Numbered from the stretch's first letter, positions 33,185 to 42,462 are shown. The stretch is DNA of 64,000 nucleotides from Sphingobium sp. SCG-1 (GCF_002953135.1 NZ_CP026372.1:4059001-4123000); one strand, 5' to 3'. The notes: generated from the sequence alone by a model not told the origin. A program made the numbers and translations.

Positions 33185-34453
33185 CTACTGCTCGGTCCCC
33201 TCGCTCCGCTTCTTCTCCAGCGGTGCAACAGTCAGGCCGGCTTTCAGTCCCAGCCAGTCATGGAACGGCAAGCCGTATACACGATCGAAAAATTCGGGTT
33301 GCAGGCGCCAGGGGACACTGGATTCGCTGTTCCAGAGCATGACGATGCCGGTTCCGGTCGCGGGATCGAACATCATCGTGGAGCGATAGCCGGACACTGC
33401 GCCGCTATGGCCGATCAGCTTGTGCCCCTTATAGGTGAAGCTGCGCATGCCGAGGCCATAGCCGGGGTTCTTCAGCTCGCGGCCGAAGGGCGTGTTGCCA
33501 TAGGGGCGCTGCGTGCCGACGCGGGGGGTCTGCACACCAAGCAGCACCTTGGCCGGGAGGACGTCGCGCTCCAGCCCCATCTGCCCTTCCATCCAGAGCG
33601 CGAGATCGACAATCGTAGAGTTGACGCCCGCCGCAGCGGGCACGCGGTAGTAGTTTTCGAGCACCGGGATCGTATGGCTACCGCGATGCGGGCGCGCCCA
33701 GTTCTTCGCCTCGACCAGTCCGTTCATGCCGACGCTTGCGCCGGTCATGCCGAGGGGCAGGAACAGCCGCGTGCGCGCGACTTCACCATAGGGCTTGCCC
33801 ATCGCAGCGCCGATGACTTCGCTGATCGTGTCGTAGGCGACGTTCTGATAGCTGTGGCAGGTGCCAGGCGGGCAGACATTTCCGACCGTCGCGAAGCTCT
33901 GCCGGATCAGCTTGGGATCCTGACCCGCCTCTAGCCGGTCGTCATAGGCGTTTTTGGGCAAGCCGCTGCGCTGCGCAAGCAATTGCTCCAGCGTCAGCCG
34001 GGTTTCCGCGCCATTGGGCAAGCGCAGGCTGGTGTGGAACTTCGCCACCGGATCGGAGAGCGAGAAGACGCGATCCGCCGCCAGCCGTGCGCTCAACGTG
34101 CCCGCGACACTCTTTGAAAGCGAGGCCCAGCGGAAGGTCGTGCGTTCGTTGACGGTCTCGCCCGTCTCGCTCGATGCAAGGCCATAGCCCTGCACGAAGG
34201 ACAGCCGCCCATCCTCGACCACGGCGGCGGCGAGGCCGACCATCGACTTGTCGGCCATCATCGCGCGGATACGCGCGTCGAGCGCGAGATAATCGACCTT
34301 GCCGTGCCAATCGCGAGGCGCAATGGGCAATTTCATCGGCGCGGCCCTGGCGGCGATGGGCCACTTGATGTGCGGAGCCAATGGCCCTTTCCAGGGCACC
34401 GAGGCCAGCCCGACGACGCCACCAGCGGCCAACACGGCCGCCATCACTTTCAC
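33185..34453 (-). CDS. Serine hydrolase, class C beta-lactamase/DD-peptidase family
   Basis: 422 residues. The catalytic SxxK is SLSK at 111-114, YxN is YQN at 202-204 and the third motif is HSG in LIGHSGAVSGYRS. The N-terminus has a hydrophobic anchor (VMAAVLAAGGVVGLASV), and basic codons (KRKRPKRRLYFSW) lie in frame before the GTG at 34453, so the true start may be further upstream. Such proteins act as periplasmic esterases, peptidases or, rarely, beta-lactamases; the substrate is unknown. It follows scoB on the same strand after 46 nt. Confidence 0.85.
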   Translation of the reverse strand: MKVMAAVLAAGGVVGLASVPWKGPLAPHIKWPIAARAAPMKLPIAPRDWHGKVDYLALDARIRAMMADKSMVGLAAAVVEDGRLSFVQGYGLASSETGETVNERTTFRWASLSKSVAGTLSARLAADRVFSLSDPVAKFHTSLRLPNGAETRLTLEQLLAQRSGLPKNAYDDRLEAGQDPKLIRQSFATVGNVCPPGTCHSYQNVAYDTISEVIGAAMGKPYGEVARTRLFLPLGMTGASVGMNGLVEAKNWARPHRGSHTIPVLENYYRVPAAAGVNSTIVDLALWMEGQMGLERDVLPAKVLLGVQTPRVGTQRPYGNTPFGRELKNPGYGLGMRSFTYKGHKLIGHSGAVSGYRSTMMFDPATGTGIVMLWNSESSVPWRLQPEFFDRVYGLPFHDWLGLKAGLTVAPLEKKRSEGTEQ

Positions 34454-34499
34454 ACGCCAGCTAAAATAGAGACGCCGCTTGGGGCGCTTACGCTTTATC

Positions 34500-35135
34500 T
34501 TATACGATGTAATTGGCCGTCGTCCTTGCCTTGACGTCGTCCGCCGTAACCCCCGGCGCGGTCTCGATCAGCTTGAAAGGGCTATCATGGTCCGCCCGCT
34601 GGAACACGGCGATGTCCGTGATGACCATATCGACGACATTCTTGCCGGTCAGCGGCAGCGTGCAGGACGGGATGAACTTCGGGCCGCCATCCTTGGAATT
34701 ATGGTCCATCACGACAATGATCTTCTTGACGCCCGCGACGAGGTCCATCGCGCCGCCCATGCCCTTGATCATCTTGCCGGGGATCATCCAGTTGGCGATG
34801 TCGCCATTTTCCGCGACTTCCATCGCGCCAAGGACGGTGAGGTCGATATGCCCGCCGCGGATCATCGCGAAGCTCTGCTCACTGCCGAAATAGGCGGATT
34901 GCGGCAATTCGCTGATCGTCTGCTTGCCTGCATTGATGAGGTCGGGATCTTCCTCCCCTTCGAACGGGAACGGGCCGATGCCCAGCATCCCGTTCTCCGA
35001 TTGCAGCGTCACTTCGACGCCCGCAGGGATGTGGTTTGCGACCAGCGTCGGGATGCCGATGCCCAGATTGACATAGAAGCCATCCTGCAATTCGCGGGCG
35101 GCGCGGGCGGCCATTTCGTCGCGGGTCCAGCTCAT
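34500..35135 (-). CDS. scoB: 3-oxoacid CoA-transferase subunit B
   Basis: 211 residues. The catalytic glutamate is in LQSENGMLGIGPFPFEGEEDPDLINAGKQ (the SENG motif). The IPTLVANHIPAGVEV and KMIKGMGGAMDLVAGVKKIIV segments are typical of the B subunit. With ScoA it moves CoA from succinyl-CoA to acetoacetate (or a related 3-oxoacid), feeding ketone-body and PHB breakdown. The start ATG overlaps the scoA stop by 4 nt, so the subunits are translationally coupled. Confidence 0.94.
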   Translation of the reverse strand: MSWTRDEMAARAARELQDGFYVNLGIGIPTLVANHIPAGVEVTLQSENGMLGIGPFPFEGEEDPDLINAGKQTISELPQSAYFGSEQSFAMIRGGHIDLTVLGAMEVAENGDIANWMIPGKMIKGMGGAMDLVAGVKKIIVVMDHNSKDGGPKFIPSCTLPLTGKNVVDMVITDIAVFQRADHDSPFKLIETAPGVTADDVKARTTANYIV

Positions 35136-35842
35136 GCTGCGGCCTCCTTCTGGCGGACGGTTCGGAATTCGATTCTCTTGTCATACGGCGCGCCGACGAA
35201 CAGGCGCTTCACGTAGACGCCCGGCAGATGGATCGCATCCGGGTCGAGGCTGCCGACCGGAACGATCTCCTCGACTTCCGCGACGCAGACCTTTGCGGCG
35301 GTGGCCATCGGCTGATTGAAATTGCGGGCCGTCTTGCGGAAGATGAGGTTGCCGCTCTCGTCCGCCTTCCATCCCTTGATGATGGCGAGATCGGCGAAGA
35401 TGCCGCGTTCCAGGATATAGTCCTGCCCGTCGAAATTCTTCACTTCCTTGCCCTCGGCGACCTGCGTGCCGACGCCGGTCTTGGTGTAGAAGCCGGGAAT
35501 GCCCGCGCCGCCCGCGCGGCAGCGTTCGGCCAAAGTGCCCTGGGGGCAGAATTCGACTTCCAGTTCGCCTGCCAGATATTGCCGTTCAAACTCCTTGTTC
35601 TCGCCGACGTAGCTGGAGATCATCTTCTTCACCTGCCGCGTGCGCAACAGCTTGCCGAGACCTTCGCCGTCAATGCCGGCATTGTTGGAGGCGATGGTCA
35701 AATCCTTGACGCCATTGTCGCGGATCGCATCGATCAGCCGCTCCGGAATACCGCACAGCCCAAAGCCGCCCGCGCAAATATGCATGCCATCGAACAGCAA
35801 GCCTTCCAGAGCAGATGCAGCGTCGGGATACAGCTTTTTCAT
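35132..35842 (-). CDS. scoA: 3-oxoacid CoA-transferase subunit A
   Basis: 236 residues. The N-terminus MKKLYPDAASALEGLLFDGMHICAGGFGLCGIPERLIDAI is diagnostic of the A subunit, followed by GEGLGKLLRTRQVKKMISSYVGENKEFERQYLAGELEVE and GGAGIPGFYTKTGVGT. It completes the two-subunit SCOT enzyme with ScoB. A terminator for this or the facing unit lies about 120 nt upstream on this strand. AAGGAG is close to the ATG. Confidence 0.95.
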   Translation of the reverse strand: MKKLYPDAASALEGLLFDGMHICAGGFGLCGIPERLIDAIRDNGVKDLTIASNNAGIDGEGLGKLLRTRQVKKMISSYVGENKEFERQYLAGELEVEFCPQGTLAERCRAGGAGIPGFYTKTGVGTQVAEGKEVKNFDGQDYILERGIFADLAIIKGWKADESGNLIFRKTARNFNQPMATAAKVCVAEVEEIVPVGSLDPDAIHLPGVYVKRLFVGAPYDKRIEFRTVRQKEAAA

Positions 35843-35964
35843 TCGATAGGCTCCTTGATCAAAGCACGCGAAGATAGAAGATGTGCACGCCCATAGGCAG
35901 GCAAAGCGCCTTGGTCAATTTGGAGATGCCCTGCGCTCCCCTCGTGCCGAAACCGCACCGCATG

Positions 35965-35998
35965 AAAAAAGCCGCGTCGTTGCCGACACGGCTTTTTC
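35965..35998. terminator. Intrinsic terminator between csbD and scoA
   Basis: AAAAAGCCG and CGGCTTTTT form the stem with inner GTCG/CGAC pairing around a 4-nt loop. It lies just downstream of csbD on the minus strand and would stop its transcript before scoAB. The flanks also allow function on the plus strand. Confidence 0.85.
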
Positions 35999-36031
35999 TG
36001 CGCCTCGAAAGGCGGCTAGGTCATCGGGCTA

Positions 36032-36214
36032 TCAGACCTTGTCGCCCAATGCGCCCTTGACCGAACCCTTCAGGTTCTGGCCTTCGCCCTTGGTTTCTTG
36101 GGCCTTGCCCTCGGCAACCTGTGCAGGATCGTTGCGTGCGTTGCCCACGGCCTGCTTGATGTTGCCGGCGGCTTCGTTGGCGATGCCCTTGGCCTTGTCC
36201 TTGAGTTCACCCAT
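36032..36214 (-). CDS. CsbD-family stress-response protein
   Basis: 60 residues, MGELKDKAKGIANEAAGNIK onward, with the repeated pattern G..KQAVGN...G.AQETKGEGQNLKGSVKGALG of the CsbD family. These small hydrophilic proteins are induced by general stress; their biochemical role is unknown. AGGAG lies upstream of the ATG. The longer frame that continues upstream is noncoding. A possible EcfG-type promoter precedes it at 36263-36287. Confidence 0.9.
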   Translation of the reverse strand: MGELKDKAKGIANEAAGNIKQAVGNARNDPAQVAEGKAQETKGEGQNLKGSVKGALGDKV

Positions 36215-36262
36215 GAGAATTCTCCTTCTGCGTGTGCAGGGTTGCTGACCCGCTGCAAATAG

Positions 36263-36287
36263 AATGCCGGAGAGTCGTCTCGGTTCC
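36263..36287 (-). promoter_or_regulatory. Possible EcfG (general stress) promoter upstream of csbD
   Basis: On the minus strand GGAAC (36287-36283) is followed after 16 nt by CATT (36266-36263). The alphaproteobacterial general-stress sigma factor EcfG prefers GGAAC-N16/17-CGTT, so the -35 is exact and the -10 has one mismatch. The spacing to the csbD start suits a short leader. Confidence 0.35.
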
Positions 36288-36324
36288 GAAACGCACAGGG
36301 AAACGCGCCGAACGGAGGCAGGGC

Positions 36325-38424
36325 TCAGCCCGCCGCCTTTACCTTTGCGCGATAGGCGTGGAGCAGCGGCTCGGTATAGCCATTGGGTTGCGCCAGACCT
36401 TCGAACACCAGAGCGCGCGCCGCCTGATAGGCCAGGCTGGTGTCCACGTTGCCCGCCATCGGGCGATAGAGCGGATCGCCTGCATTTTGCGCGTCGACCT
36501 TGGCCGCCATCCGTTCCAGCGCGGCATCGGCCTGCTCTTTCGTACAAACGCCATGGAGCAGCCAGTTCGCCATATGCTGCGAGGAGATGCGCAGCGTGGC
36601 GCGATCCTCCATCAGGCCGATGTCGTGAATGTCGGGCACCTTGGAACAGCCGACGCCCTGATCGATCCAGCGCACAACGTATCCCAGGATGCCCTGCGCA
36701 TTGTTATCGAGTTCGTCGCGCACATCCTGCTCCGACCAGTTCTGGCCCGCTGCGACGGGAATCCTCAGCAACGCGTCGAGGCTGGCGATCGGCTCGGCCT
36801 TGCGCTCGTCCTGCCGCGCGAACACGTCGACGTCATGATAATGGGTGGCGTGGAGCGTCGCGGCAGTGGGGGAAGGCACCCATGCCGTGTTCGCACCGGT
36901 CTTGGGGTGGCCGATCTTCTGATCCAGCATGTCAGCCATCCGATCCGGTGCGGCCCACATGCCCTTGCCGATCTGCGCGCGGCCCGAAAGGCCACAGGCG
37001 AGGCCGATCTGCACGTTGCGGTCCTCATAGGACTTGATCCAGCTCGACGTCTTCATGTCGCCTTTACGGATCATCGGCCCGGCCTGCATCGAGGTGTGCA
37101 TTTCATCGCCCGTGCGATCGAGGAAGCCGGTGTTGATGAAGACGATCCGGTCCTTCACCGCGTGGATGCACGCGGCAAGATTAGCAGACGTCCGCCGCTC
37201 TTCGTCCATGACTCCAACCTTGATAGTGTAGCGATCGAGGCCCAACATATCCTCGATCGCGTCAAACAGGTCGTTGGTGAAGGCGGCTTCCTCCGGCCCG
37301 TGCATCTTGGGCTTAACGATATATATGCTGCCCGCGCGGCTGTTCACGAATGCGCCGCCGCGCTTGAGGTCATGCATTGCAATCAGGCTGGTCATGATGC
37401 CGTCGAGAATGCCTTCCGGCGCTTCGCCGCCATCGGCGAGGCGGACGGCTGGCGTCGTCATCAGATGGCCGACATTGCGCACGAACAGCAGGCTGCGGCC
37501 CGGCAGGGTCAGGGTCGAGCCATCAGGCGCAGTGTAGCTGCGGTCCGCATTGAGGCGGCGCGTCATCATCGCCCCGCCCTTCTCGAACGTATCCTCCAGA
37601 TCGCCCTTCATCAGGCCGAGCCAATTGGCATAGGCGGCGACCTTGTCCTGCGCATCCACCGCCGCGATCGAGTCCTCAAGATCGCAGATCGTCGAAAGGG
37701 CCGATTCCAGGATGACGTCGGCCAGCCCCGCCGGGTCGGTCTTGCCGATCGGATGGGCACGGTCGATCACCAGTTCGATGTGAAGGCCATGGTTTCGCAG
37801 CAGGATATTGTCGCCCGCGTGGCCGACCAGTTGCGCCGGATCGCGCAAGGTGGGTTCGCCGCCCTGCCAATCGGTCCAGCTTCCGCTCGCGAGCGGCACC
37901 GCCTTGTCGAGGAACGCCTTGGCGAAGGCGATGACCTGCGCACCGCGCGCCGCGTCATAGCCCTTGCCCTGCGCCTTGCCGGGCAGTGCGTCGGTACCAT
38001 ACAGCGCATCATACAGGCTGCCCCAGCGCGCATTAGCGGCGTTCAGCAGGAAGCGGGCGTTGAGGATCGGGACGACGAGTTGCGGTCCGGCGAGGGTCGC
38101 GAGTTCATCATCCACGTTGGTGGAGGTGATCGCGAATGGCGCAGGTTCGGGCACCAGATAGCCGATATCCCGCAGGAACGCCTGATATTCGGCCTGATCC
38201 AGCGGCTTGCCCGCGCGCTCCTTATGCCAGGCATCGATCCGGGCTTGCAGATCATCGCGCTTGGCAAGAAGCGCCGCATTTTTTGGCGCGAACCGGGCGA
38301 AGATCTCCGACACGCCCTGCCAGAATGCCTCCGGCGCGATGCCGGTGCCAGGCAGCGCATGTGTTTCGGCAAACTGCGCCAGTTCTTCCGCGACGCCGAT
38401 GCTGGCCTTCTGAACGATGCCCAT
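36325..38424 (-). CDS. glcB: Malate synthase G
   Basis: 699 residues, the monomeric G isoform (about 720 in E. coli), which condenses glyoxylate and acetyl-CoA to malate. Landmarks are PLASGSWTDWQGGEP, NVGHLMTTPAV, GIVKPKMHGPEE-like IVKPKMHGPEEAAF, RTSANLAACIHAVKDRIVFINTGFLDRTGDEMHTSM and the late WVPSPTAATLHATHYHDVDV. AGGAG precedes the ATG. No isocitrate lyase gene is in the window. The 735-residue open frame on the opposite strand is a composition shadow. A LysR gene is transcribed divergently 100 bp away. Confidence 0.96.
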   Translation of the reverse strand: MGIVQKASIGVAEELAQFAETHALPGTGIAPEAFWQGVSEIFARFAPKNAALLAKRDDLQARIDAWHKERAGKPLDQAEYQAFLRDIGYLVPEPAPFAITSTNVDDELATLAGPQLVVPILNARFLLNAANARWGSLYDALYGTDALPGKAQGKGYDAARGAQVIAFAKAFLDKAVPLASGSWTDWQGGEPTLRDPAQLVGHAGDNILLRNHGLHIELVIDRAHPIGKTDPAGLADVILESALSTICDLEDSIAAVDAQDKVAAYANWLGLMKGDLEDTFEKGGAMMTRRLNADRSYTAPDGSTLTLPGRSLLFVRNVGHLMTTPAVRLADGGEAPEGILDGIMTSLIAMHDLKRGGAFVNSRAGSIYIVKPKMHGPEEAAFTNDLFDAIEDMLGLDRYTIKVGVMDEERRTSANLAACIHAVKDRIVFINTGFLDRTGDEMHTSMQAGPMIRKGDMKTSSWIKSYEDRNVQIGLACGLSGRAQIGKGMWAAPDRMADMLDQKIGHPKTGANTAWVPSPTAATLHATHYHDVDVFARQDERKAEPIASLDALLRIPVAAGQNWSEQDVRDELDNNAQGILGYVVRWIDQGVGCSKVPDIHDIGLMEDRATLRISSQHMANWLLHGVCTKEQADAALERMAAKVDAQNAGDPLYRPMAGNVDTSLAYQAARALVFEGLAQPNGYTEPLLHAYRAKVKAAG

Positions 38425-38524
38425 GATACACTCCTATAGCTGTGTTGTGGCGGCTATAGACCGGCGCGATTATGCGGGGTAGACGCTAAAGATCAGTAAC
38501 AGCTTTTCCTGTGATGCAATAATC

Positions 38525-39427
38525 ATGATGGACCCGGACTACGACCTCTTCATGGAAATCGTGTCGGCAGGAAGCCTGTCGGGCGCGGGTCGAAGCCTCA
38601 ATACGTCGCCCGCCATGGTCTCCAAGCGGCTCGTGCGGCTGGAGGAGCGGCTGGGCGCACGCCTGATCCATCGCTCCACGCGGAAGATGGCGCTAACCGG
38701 GTCGGGCGAACGACTGCACCATGATCTGCTGGCGATCAACGCCGCGTTGCAGGAGGCGGAGAGCCGCGTTCAGGGCGAGAAGGAAGTGCCGAGCGGGTTG
38801 CTCCGCGTGTCTGCGCCCACATCCTTCGGCCGCCTGCATCTGGCTCCGCATATCGGCGCGTTCATGGAGGCGAACCCGCGCGTGGAACTGGCGCTCGATC
38901 TGTCGGACAGTTTCGTCGACCTGTTCTCCGGCAGTCTCGACGTGGCGATCCGTATCGCCGCCGACATCCCGCGCAGCCTCGTCGCGCACCGGCTGGCGCA
39001 GAGCGAACGCGTGCTGTGTGCCGCGTCGGGGTATATTGCTGCGAACGGAGAGCCGGCCTCGGTCGCCGACCTTGCTGACCACCGCCTCCTCGCCGCCGAA
39101 GGCCAGTTACCGTGGCGGCTGACCGGCCCGGATGGTCCGGTGAGTTGGGACGGCATCGCCCACGTCCGCACCAATTCAAGCGAAGTCGTCCGCGAACTGG
39201 CGATCAGCGGTGTCGGCATCGCACTGCGCTCGCTGTGGGACGTGAACCACGAACTGGCATCAGGCGCACTGCGCCGCGTACTCCCCGCCGTCACCGGCTC
39301 GACGGATATTGCGATCTACGCCGTTCATCCGCCGATGCCGAGAGTGCCTATGGCGATGGCAGCGTTCATTGAGTTCTTGCAGCGGCTTTATGGGCCGGCG
39401 CCGCCATGGGAATTGGGTGGCGGATAA
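38525..39427 (+). CDS. LysR-family transcriptional regulator
   Basis: 300 residues: an N-terminal winged helix-turn-helix (about 5-65, FMEIVSAGSLSGAGRSLNTS then VSKRLVRLEERLGARLIHRSTR) and a C-terminal periplasmic-binding-like effector domain (about 90-295). The first two codons are both ATG, so the start may be 38525 or 38528. Its divergent placement from glcB makes malate synthase a plausible target, since LysR proteins often control the neighbouring divergent gene. The effector is unknown. Confidence 0.92.
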   Translation: MMDPDYDLFMEIVSAGSLSGAGRSLNTSPAMVSKRLVRLEERLGARLIHRSTRKMALTGSGERLHHDLLAINAALQEAESRVQGEKEVPSGLLRVSAPTSFGRLHLAPHIGAFMEANPRVELALDLSDSFVDLFSGSLDVAIRIAADIPRSLVAHRLAQSERVLCAASGYIAANGEPASVADLADHRLLAAEGQLPWRLTGPDGPVSWDGIAHVRTNSSEVVRELAISGVGIALRSLWDVNHELASGALRRVLPAVTGSTDIAIYAVHPPMPRVPMAMAAFIEFLQRLYGPAPPWELGGG

Positions 39428-39484
39428 GATGCACTGACTGCTCACGAGCATTGGCAGAGTTTCGTCATGCACGCTTGATCGACG

Positions 39485-39655
39485 GAAAGAGTTTACCTCA
39501 TGTCGGATCGATATCGCGGCACGCTCTACGTCGGCGTGACGTCACATCTTGCCGCGCGCGTTCATCAGCATTGTTCAGGCGAAGGGTCCGACTTCTGCAA
39601 GCGTCATGGATTGAATCATTTTGTCGGGACCGGGCGTGCAGGCGATCTCGCAACC
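39485..39655 (+). pseudogene. GIY-YIG endonuclease remnant
   Basis: VYLMSDRYRGTLYVGVTSHLAARVHQHCSGEGSDFCKRHGLNHFVG is the front half of the small GIY-YIG nucleases common in sphingomonads. There is no suitable start before VYLM, and the catalytic-glutamate half (AxxREKxxK...) is absent. After GLNHFVG the reading frame passes into low-complexity codons (SPPPSTLPLPPTRGK), which look like translated intergenic repeat sequence, and then runs in frame into the next gene. I treat it as a broken gene, not a domain of the following protein. Confidence 0.7.
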
Positions 39656-39742
39656 GGCATCGAACATCAATCGCCGCCACCCTCGACCTTGCCTCTCCCC
39701 CCAACTCGCGGCAAAGACACGCGGACGATAGGGGATGAGGTT

Positions 39743-41440
39743 TTGAACGCACTGGCGACTCGCCGATGGCTATGGGAGTGGGCGTTCACCTTCGCGATGC
39801 TGCTGGGGGCGGCGTTGCTGGTGCATGTGACCTTCGCCAAGGTGCGCAATATCCCGGAGATCTTCTTCGTCGATCAGGACTTTCCGGCGTTGCTGGGGGC
39901 TTTGGCAGCGCTGGCACTGCTTGCGCCTCTGGTCAGCGGCACCCGCATTATCACAATGGCCAAGCCGGATTGGAAGCGCATCGGTCTTCTCATCCTCTTA
40001 GTAGTGCTCGTCGCATGGGCGGGGCGATATCTGGTGTTCGAGAATTACAGCCTCTCGCGTGACGAGGAGATGGCCGAGTTCGCCGCTGCCTATATGCGCG
40101 ACGGGCGGCTGGCGTGGCCGATCCCCTATGAATGGATCGATTATCGGCGGGCGATCGTGCCGGAGTTCTTCTCTCCCTTCGGCGCAACGCGGTTCTGGGC
40201 GGCCAATTACCTGCCCGTGAACAGCGCAATCCGGGCGGCGTTCGCCTGGATCGGTGACGCGAACCTTGCGCACCCTGTCCTGCTGGCCGTGGGCCTCGCC
40301 GCGCTGTGGCACAATGCGCGCAAGCTGTTCCCCGGCCGGCCCGACGCTGTGTGGGTAGCGATGCTGATGGCGCTGACTTCGGCGCAGCTTACCGTGACCG
40401 CGATGACGCCTTACGCGATGACCGGGCATTTCGCGCTGAATATGCTGTGGCTGGCCTTCATCCTGCGCGGCGACTGGAAGGGCTACCTCGGCGCTGCGGT
40501 GATATTGCTCATCACGGGTGGCATGCATCAATGGCATTTCGCACTCATCTTCAGCATCGGGTTTCTGATCTGGTTCGCGCTCCGGAGGAATTGGCTGGCG
40601 CTCGCCTTTCATTGCCTCGCCTTCGTCCTGCTCATCGTCATCTGGGCGAAGCTGTGGCCGGCATTCCTGCATGACCTCTACGGTCCGCCAAGCGATATAC
40701 GCCCCTCCGCCGGCGTTGCCGACAAGGTCTCCAGCCTGGTGGGTCGGGTCCTGCGAAACTGGTATCCGTTTGCCTATAGCGTCCGGTTCATCGTGTGGAA
40801 CAACCTGCTGCTGGTGCCATTGGCGATTGCGGGCGTGCTTGCGCTTGGGTGGCGCGGATTGCTGAAGAGCGAGACACCCGTCCTGCCGCTCGCCATTGGC
40901 TGCGTTGCGGGGGCGGCGTTGATGACGGCGCAGGTCTATGGCTGGGGCTTCCGCTATATGCACGGCTATATCGGGAGCTTCTGTCTGCTCGCCGGCTATG
41001 GATGGATCGCGCTGAACAAGGATCGCGCGGCCTCGTTGCGCCCGGTGTTGGTGGCTTGCCTTATTGCGGTCTGCACCACCGGCTTCCTTGCGTGGCGTGC
41101 GCATGAGTGGGTCGCGCCCTATGCGCGGAGCGATCGCGCTATTCGTGGTGCCGATGCCGATGTGGTGCTGGTCGATGGGAGAGGCGGCATCTATGCCTCC
41201 GACCTCGTACGTAGTGACCATGGCAGAATGACGCGCCCGGTCGTGCTGGCGCTGGCCGCACTCGACATCGAGAAACTGGATCACCTCTGCTCGCGATACA
41301 GCGTCGCGATTTTCGACCGGTCCGCCTTTGGAGAGATAGGCATCGGTCGAGCGAAATGGGAGAAGGGCAGTGGCGACGCGCTTCGTGCCTATCTCCGGCA
41401 GCGGCGGTGCGGACGCGTAATTCGCCCGACCTATGACTAA
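39743..41440 (+). CDS. Polytopic membrane protein, GT-C-like glycosyltransferase candidate
   Basis: About 565 residues from TTG 39743 (GATGAGG lies upstream; ATG 39797 is the alternative). The longer 646-residue frame begins in the GIY-YIG remnant and is not credible. There are about ten hydrophobic helices. After the third helix the loop YSLSRDEEMAEF carries an acidic pair like the catalytic loop of GT-C enzymes (ArnT/PMT type). A soluble C-terminal part of about 110 residues follows. It precedes galU and the polysaccharide locus, so a role in glycosylating an envelope molecule is plausible but inferred. Confidence 0.65.
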   Translation: MNALATRRWLWEWAFTFAMLLGAALLVHVTFAKVRNIPEIFFVDQDFPALLGALAALALLAPLVSGTRIITMAKPDWKRIGLLILLVVLVAWAGRYLVFENYSLSRDEEMAEFAAAYMRDGRLAWPIPYEWIDYRRAIVPEFFSPFGATRFWAANYLPVNSAIRAAFAWIGDANLAHPVLLAVGLAALWHNARKLFPGRPDAVWVAMLMALTSAQLTVTAMTPYAMTGHFALNMLWLAFILRGDWKGYLGAAVILLITGGMHQWHFALIFSIGFLIWFALRRNWLALAFHCLAFVLLIVIWAKLWPAFLHDLYGPPSDIRPSAGVADKVSSLVGRVLRNWYPFAYSVRFIVWNNLLLVPLAIAGVLALGWRGLLKSETPVLPLAIGCVAGAALMTAQVYGWGFRYMHGYIGSFCLLAGYGWIALNKDRAASLRPVLVACLIAVCTTGFLAWRAHEWVAPYARSDRAIRGADADVVLVDGRGGIYASDLVRSDHGRMTRPVVLALAALDIEKLDHLCSRYSVAIFDRSAFGEIGIGRAKWEKGSGDALRAYLRQRRCGRVIRPTYD

Positions 41441-41595
41441 CCTAACGCAACCAAAACAAACTTATGTTGCGGTTGCGAAATAGCAAGTCGCGGAGATGAT
41501 GATCTTGCCCTACCTGTGGGGCAGGTCATACTGGCATGTCATGCGAATGCAGGGCAGGCCATGGCCGATGTGACTGCAACAACTACGGAACCTGT

Positions 41596-42462
41596 ATGAA
41601 ACGCATTCGCAAGGCTGTTTTTCCCGTCGCTGGTCTCGGCACGCGCTTCCTGCCTGCCACCAAATCCGTTCCCAAGGAACTGCTCGCGGTCGTCGACCGC
41701 CCTCTCATCCAATATGCCGTCGATGAGGCGATAGAGGCCGGCATCGAGCAGATGATCTTCGTCACCGGCCGCGGCAAGAACGCGATCGAGGACCATTTCG
41801 ACATGGCGTTCGAACTGGAATCGACGCAGCGTGAGCGCGGCAAAGATATGTCCGCGCTTGACGGGACGCGGCTGGCCCCCGGCAACGCGGTGTTCATTCG
41901 CCAGCAGGAGCCGCTCGGCCTTGGCCATGCGATCTGGTGCGCGCGCGATATCGTCGGTGACGAGCCGTTCGCGATCCTGCTTCCCGACGAATTCATGCAC
42001 GGCAAACCCGGCTGCCTCAAGCAGATGGTCGATGCCTATGAACAAGTCGGCGGCAACCTTATCTGCGGCCTTGAAGTGCCGATGGAGCAGACGCCGAGCT
42101 ATGGCGTGCTCGATCCTTCGGGCATGAACGGCGACCTGACGGTGGTGAAGGGACTGGTCGAGAAGCCTGCCGCCGGGACTGCGCCGTCGAACCTCATCAT
42201 CGCCGGCCGTTACATATTGCAGCCCGAAGTCATGAAGATCCTGGAGACGCAGGGCAAGGGCGCGGGCGGCGAGATCCAGTTGACCGATGCGATGGCGACG
42301 CTGATCGACAGCCAGCCTTTCCACGGCGTCACCTTCAAGGGCAGCCGCTTCGATTGCGGATCGAAGGCCGGGTTCATCGAGGCGAATTTCGCGCTGGCGC
42401 TGGAGCGCGAGGACATCGGCGCGCACATCCGCGCCTTCGCGACGGACTTGCTCAGCCGCTGA
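41596..42462 (+). CDS. galU: UTP-glucose-1-phosphate uridylyltransferase GalU
   Basis: 288 residues from MKRIRKAVFPVAGLGTRFLPATKSVPKELL, which is the nucleotidyltransferase signature; a 20-residue upstream extension is not conserved. Further motifs are EPLGLGHAIWCARD, LLPDEF, LVEKP, GRYIL and GSRFDCGSKAGFIEANF. It makes UDP-glucose, the donor for EPS and the precursor of UDP-glucuronate. It opens the polysaccharide locus. An inverted repeat CGCAACC/GGTTGCG at 41446-41477 lies upstream. Confidence 0.96.
   Translation: MKRIRKAVFPVAGLGTRFLPATKSVPKELLAVVDRPLIQYAVDEAIEAGIEQMIFVTGRGKNAIEDHFDMAFELESTQRERGKDMSALDGTRLAPGNAVFIRQQEPLGLGHAIWCARDIVGDEPFAILLPDEFMHGKPGCLKQMVDAYEQVGGNLICGLEVPMEQTPSYGVLDPSGMNGDLTVVKGLVEKPAAGTAPSNLIIAGRYILQPEVMKILETQGKGAGGEIQLTDAMATLIDSQPFHGVTFKGSRFDCGSKAGFIEANFALALEREDIGAHIRAFATDLLSR

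Noticed and set aside
36232..38439. 735-codon open frame antisense to glcB
   Set aside because: It mirrors a GC-rich coding gene, has no recognisable domain and a composition biased to His/Arg; malate synthase G motifs on the other strand decide the case.
39500..41440. A genuine 646-residue GIY-YIG-membrane protein fusion
   Set aside because: The GIY-YIG part lacks its catalytic half and the junction is translated low-complexity intergenic repeat.
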